Part shown: positions 60,080 through 64,000 of the stretch, one piece after another | Position numbering within the stretch: position 1 is the stretch's first letter | Layout of the letters: each line of letters starts with the position of its first letter | Assembly (NCBI GenBank): GCA_025331445.1 | Contig: JAIWNE010000050.1 | Location: forward strand, 156,712 to 220,711 | Source of the DNA: Blakeslea trispora | Lineage: Eukaryota; Mucoromycota; Mucoromycetes; Mucorales; Choanephoraceae | DNA length: 64,000 nucleotides | Reading direction: 5' to 3' | Made by a program: the position numbers and the translations under genes | Notes under the pieces: generated by a model | Databases searched by the model: none | What the model was told of the DNA's origin: nothing | Seen by the model: only the letters and a program-made list of their open reading frames with translations

Positions 60080-60101
60080 GAAACTTTTTGCATATATCTC
60101 T
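60080..60101. repeat. Solo GAGAT-family end (right orientation)
   Basis: Reads GAAACTTTTTGCATATATCT followed by CTA. It is the inverted counterpart of the TIR at 57357, with TA flank. Confidence 0.7.
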
Positions 60102-60300
60102 AGTATTGTCTTCAAACACAAATAATGGTCTAGAGATTTAATTAAACAAAAGACTAAATCGTTATTTGGATAAAGAAAGTTCTGAGGCAATCATGAAAGG
60201 ACTCGTCTAGCTTTATCAACTCTCAAACTGTTCCAAACCTATGACTCCTGTGAAAAACCACAATACCACAGCTATGCCTGATATGCTATTAGATTACTTA

Positions 60301-60544
60301 TTGGATTTTGCTTTCGTTTTGCGGATACTGTTTTTTTCAGTTTGCGGATTTGTTTTTTTTTGCGTATTGAGATTTTATTTTTGCGTATTGAGATTTTATT
60401 TTTGCGGATTTTAATTTTTTTTATAATACAAAATATACGTAAATACGCAAACCTCCATCCGCAAAAATAAAATCTCAATACGCAAAAAAAAACAAATCCG
60501 CAAACTGAAAAAAACAGTATCCGCAAAACGAAAGCAAAATCCAA
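60301..60544. mobile_element. Long hairpin element 2 (244 bp, TTGG family)
   Basis: Inverted arms start TTGGATTTTGCTTTCGTTTT and end in the complement CAAAATCCAA, with TA flanks on both sides. The left arm carries one extra copy of a 21-bp unit (ATTGAGATTTTATTTTTGCG). The loop contains ATAATACAAAATATACGT and CGCAAACCTC as in element 1, although the arms are otherwise unrelated in sequence apart from repeated TTTGCG words. Confidence 0.9.
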
Positions 60545-62083
60545 TATAAAACATATCCTTATCGAGGAAGGAATAAGCGCCTCTCAAAGATATATTCAAA
60601 TCCAATCGTATGTTATCAAATCGTATTGATTTGGGGAACGAGATCTGGTACCGACATCTTGTTAACAAAGATGACCAGAAATCCTAGAAGGAAGTTGTTC
60701 ATACAGATTTTAACAAAGATAGCTCTGAAACATATCATACTCAGATCCTACGAAAAAAAAAACTATATAAAACAGACATAAATTAGCAATAGCAGACAGC
60801 TTCACTTTTATCCTCACTTCTGAAATAAACTTCCGCCAGAGTTCCCTCTCGTTGAGTTCTTTACTTGTCTCAGCCCGCTAAATCTCACATCATATATAGT
60901 AATTGATTCGAACAGTTGTAGCTTCCGCTTGGGTTGGAAATGAGTTTGAAATGAGCACCACGCTATTAGGTAGCGAACCAAAAATATGAATGGAATGAAG
61001 TGGTTTAAAAGACTTTTGTCAAGTAATTGATTCTTATCTCTGAAGAGAAGGTGTTCAATTAGATGCTTATGATTTATGTGTTCTGAATATAACTATTTCT
61101 CTTAAACAGAGTATTGTTATGGTTGCAAAACAAAAAGATGAGTCAAATTTATAATTAAAATAAGCTTCGTTCCTTCAGACGAGGATTTATGATATTTTAA
61201 TGTAGAAGAGAAGTATAGAATTGATTTTATATCTTTTACAAGAATTCGTTCAATAATCACTTTCTTATGGATGCCTTCAATTAATATGTTCCTTGTATTG
61301 GATCCGTATAATTGAGGACTATGGACTTTATTTGAATATGTTCTTCCGGTATAAGAAGATTCTTGTCAAAATTTATGTCACTTAATGAAAGGGTTCACGT
61401 GTAAGATTCTTATCCGTAGTGGAATATGTTCTCACAAGTGATGAGGTTAAAGAAAAAGAAATAGGGAAAGGTAAAGTTAAAATGAAAAAGATAAAGTAAA
61501 GTAGAACAATTAGGTACTATGACCCTTTTTAGTTTTAGATATATGATGAAGGTAAAGGTTAGTTCTTTATTTTACGTTGCAATTGTTAGAGATATATATA
61601 TTCGAAAAAGAAAAGTCACAGAGAGAAAGAAGCGGAGTGAAAAGAGGTGGGCGTTACACAGTATCTCAACCTTGAGACTCAACTCTGACTCAAAAATTTT
61701 CAAGTCGGACTCTCAAATTTGGCTGGAGAGTTTCCTTTTTAAAAAGTATTTTTTAGTCTCACTGCTTAAAAAATAAAAAATACTTGCAAAATACTTAGGT
61801 ATTTTCCTCACTCTGACTCATTTGTGTCTCATAACAATAAAAATTGCTTGATGACCAATCAAAAGGCTAAATTAAGCAACTGAGTTAAAAAAATCCATAA
61901 AAGGGTGAAAGTCTGTAGTACCTGATTCTGTCAAATACACTTGATTGCATTAAATACAACCTTCGAATTTTCACCATGACTCACACACCACCATGTTGAG
62001 TATATGACTGAGTTTTCTGTACTATACATATATACTTAGTTTTTGAGCTTTTTACCACAAAGTTATCTACTTTAATACACTAA
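60545..62083. other. Gene-poor flank
   Basis: AT-rich sequence. A word at 61586 (TAGAGATATATATATTCGAA) resembles the GAGAT transposon end and may mark another relic. The frame at 61519-61776 is Lys/Arg-rich and unsupported. Confidence 0.45.
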
Positions 62084-64000
62084 AATGAACTCTCAATTGA
62101 ATCAACAAACAAACGCTATCGAAGAAGTCCAATCTATGATTGATACAAACACTGCTATGTATCGCAGCAACCAGATGGTTCTTGCTAACAGTATGGCCAA
62201 CCGCCCTGTCAACACTATCAAAGCATATACTGCAAAGCAGAATGAATGGAAGGTACAGTTATGCCAATAAGCATTTAATAACATCAAATCTGATTTTTTG
62301 AATTTATTTTATAGCAATGGTGTCGTGAAACCAACTTTGCAGACGGCGAAATAGTTACCGATGCCAAACTTAGCTTCTTCTTGGACAGCTATGTTATGAC
62401 CCGTGGCAGAAAGAAGCAAAGAGGCTCAGATGGATCTCCTATTCCATTGGGTAGAGAATCTATCCTTGCCTATGTTAAAGCTGTATCCGATCTTTACAAC
62501 GTTCAGAAAGCTCTCAACATCAATTCCAACGAGGCAGCCAGAGGACCTTTGGTTCGTACTTTTCTGGAAAATTTGGAAAAGAGCAAGGTCAAGCAAAGAA
62601 GAGCTGCTTTTGAGGACAGAGGAAAGAACACTTTAAATGATGGATACACTAAAGAAGAATTATTGAAAATTAGTCAGTACTTCATCAATCAAAAAAAACA
62701 ACACCAACGGTTCTCGTGATAGACTTTGTTTCTTGCTCAGTCATGCAATGCTTTGTAGAAGTCAAACTTTTTTGGGGATTCAACTTCCAGATCTCTTTTC
62801 AATCACTCTTGAGAACCAAGGCGCTACTAAATGCATTTCTTGGTGGCTACGATTAGTTTTGGCAAAACCAACCAACACGGCAAAATTGAGTATGGATCTT
62901 CCATCCGTCACAAAAAAGTTGAACTGTGTTCTGTGGGTGCTCTGGCTGTTTACCTCTTTTCCCGTTTTCATTTTGAAAATGAAGCATTTCCCGACTTCTC
63001 CGAGAGAAAGAACTGGTATGAAACCGTACTTTTCAAAGGCAAGAATGAGAAGACTGCCATAACATACCAAGCCCAACACAAGATCTATGTTGAGGCATTC
63101 AAGCAAGTTGGTATCCATACCTCCAAGGTTACCCATGCCAACAGAAAGAGTGCTCTCAACATGATTGCTCAAGAGAATGTGCCAGGTGATCAGCAAAGAA
63201 TGGTAGGAAGATGGGGTACGATAGAATGGTGGGATGCTACATCTCAAGCTTACCTGTGGATGCAATGAAGAGTCTTGCTGGCTTCCCTGTTGTTGCAAAC
63301 AACTACTTCCTTCCTCGTGCAGTTGTCCTCCCACCTGCAAGCTTACAAGCAATGGTGTTTCCACAGGTTGATCTTTGGAAACAAAGATTTGAACGACAAG
63401 AGGGTGTACCAAGAAGATATCGCTGCCCCAAACTTTTTGAACTTGCTTTCAAACCTTCGTGTTGTTTTCCTTCAGGTAACTATTACCATCTCATTCGCCA
63501 CATACCTTTGACTAAAGTTTTTTTATATATTAGGATTCTGTTGTTCTTAAGCAGAAATATCCTGGTTACTATCTTTGGTCATGTGAAATCTTTTCTTCTG
63601 GACGCTTATAAGGGAATTCGAACCAAGTACTTGCTGCTGGTTGCTGAAACGAACAAGCATAATACAAGCCAGATGGTTCAAGCTGTGTTACCAGATCTTG
63701 TCTCGTCCATTGCCACTGGTTTTGACACCCTTACATCCAAGCTGCAATACTACAATCCTCTCAAGAAGACAGCAACAAGAAGATGAATGAGCATTTTGCT
63801 AAGTTTTTTGCTCTTGGAAATGCTTGTTTCAATGGTAGCTCTTCTTCCTCTGTTCCCTCTTCTTTGCCTTCTTCTTTGGTTTCTCCTGCCACTCTGCCCA
63901 GCCCAAATAGTGTAGTAAATGCTCCAACTGCCTATTCAATGAACCGTAGCCTCGTGAGTATCACTGACGTTTGGAGAGAATATGCAGTTGGTTTGTTTGA
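62084..64000 (+). pseudogene. Crypton-like tyrosine recombinase gene (copy B, frameshifted, runs off the window)
   Basis: Starts MNSQLNQQTNAIEEVQSMID at 62084. Exon 2 (from about 62315) has QWCRETNFADGEIVTDAKLS and PLGRESILAYVKAVSDLYNV. After an A8-run frameshift at 62691-62698 it continues SRDRLCFLLSHAMLCRSQTF, then shifts again near 62840 to FGKTNQHGKIEYGSSIRHKK. The catalytic part reads VTHANRKSALNMIAQENVPG (H-x-x-R) and VGRWGT then AYL (likely nucleophile Tyr). A further shift leads to SLAGFPVVANNYFLPRA and QEDIAAPNFLNLLSNLRVVF. The GCR1_C-like start SLVSITDVWREYAVGLF is cut by the window end. At least three frameshifts make it inactive as read. Its sequence differs from copy A, so two lineages are present. 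Confidence 0.78.

Overview
This is nuclear DNA from a filamentous fungus, most likely an early-diverging Mucoromycota (Mucorales-like) lineage. The evidence is AT-rich intergenic DNA, compact multi-exon genes with introns of about 50-70 nt, T/CT-rich tracts before start codons, a large eukaryotic RNA-dependent RNA polymerase, and several Crypton-like tyrosine-recombinase and Tc1-like relics. All assignments come from reading translated frames and splice sites by eye; no database search was run.

Layout. 1-7.3 kb is gene-dense: a two-domain Golgi-type glycosyltransferase, a SMARCE1/BAF57-like SWI/SNF subunit, proteasome subunit alpha-7 (PSMA3/Pre10 type) and a nucleoside-diphosphate-kinase-like protein that has lost its active-site histidine. 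7.4-18.7 kb is an accessory island. It holds a TA-flanked 1-kb TIR element and a 6.7-kb inverted duplication: two near-identical 2.14-kb arms around a 2.4-kb spacer. The spacer and left arm carry an intact nine-exon gene with a PD-(D/E)XK-like motif; the right arm carries only its last two exons plus an expanded hexanucleotide microsatellite. Tc1 relics lie in both arms and downstream. 20.5-36.2 kb is housekeeping again: an MCT-type MFS permease with an inferred 2-nt microexon, an NDUFAF4-like protein, an HMT1/ABCB6-type half ABC transporter, an LCL2-like secreted protein, a tandem CCCH zinc-finger protein with a GC-AG intron, a class IV aminotransferase-fold protein, AHA1, an unrecognised gene and a four-finger C2H2 factor.

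36.2-46.3 kb is a gene-poor tract with a second inverted-repeat pair (624 bp arms), a MITE and a Helitron helicase relic. 46.3-53.4 kb carries a beta-carbonic anhydrase, a WDR55/Jip5-like WD40 protein and a large RNA-dependent RNA polymerase with an RRM-like N-terminus and an unusual catalytic motif (DSDDD instead of DLDGD). 53.6-64 kb is a mobile-element graveyard: foldback MITEs of two TA-flanked families, two broken Crypton-like genes (tyrosine recombinase plus GCR1_C-like domain), a Tc1 relic and two long hairpins that share a conserved loop.

The housekeeping genes do not form an operon-like unit. The most suggestive theme is that a candidate RNA-silencing polymerase lies beside dense self-complementary mobile DNA, but any functional link is inference.
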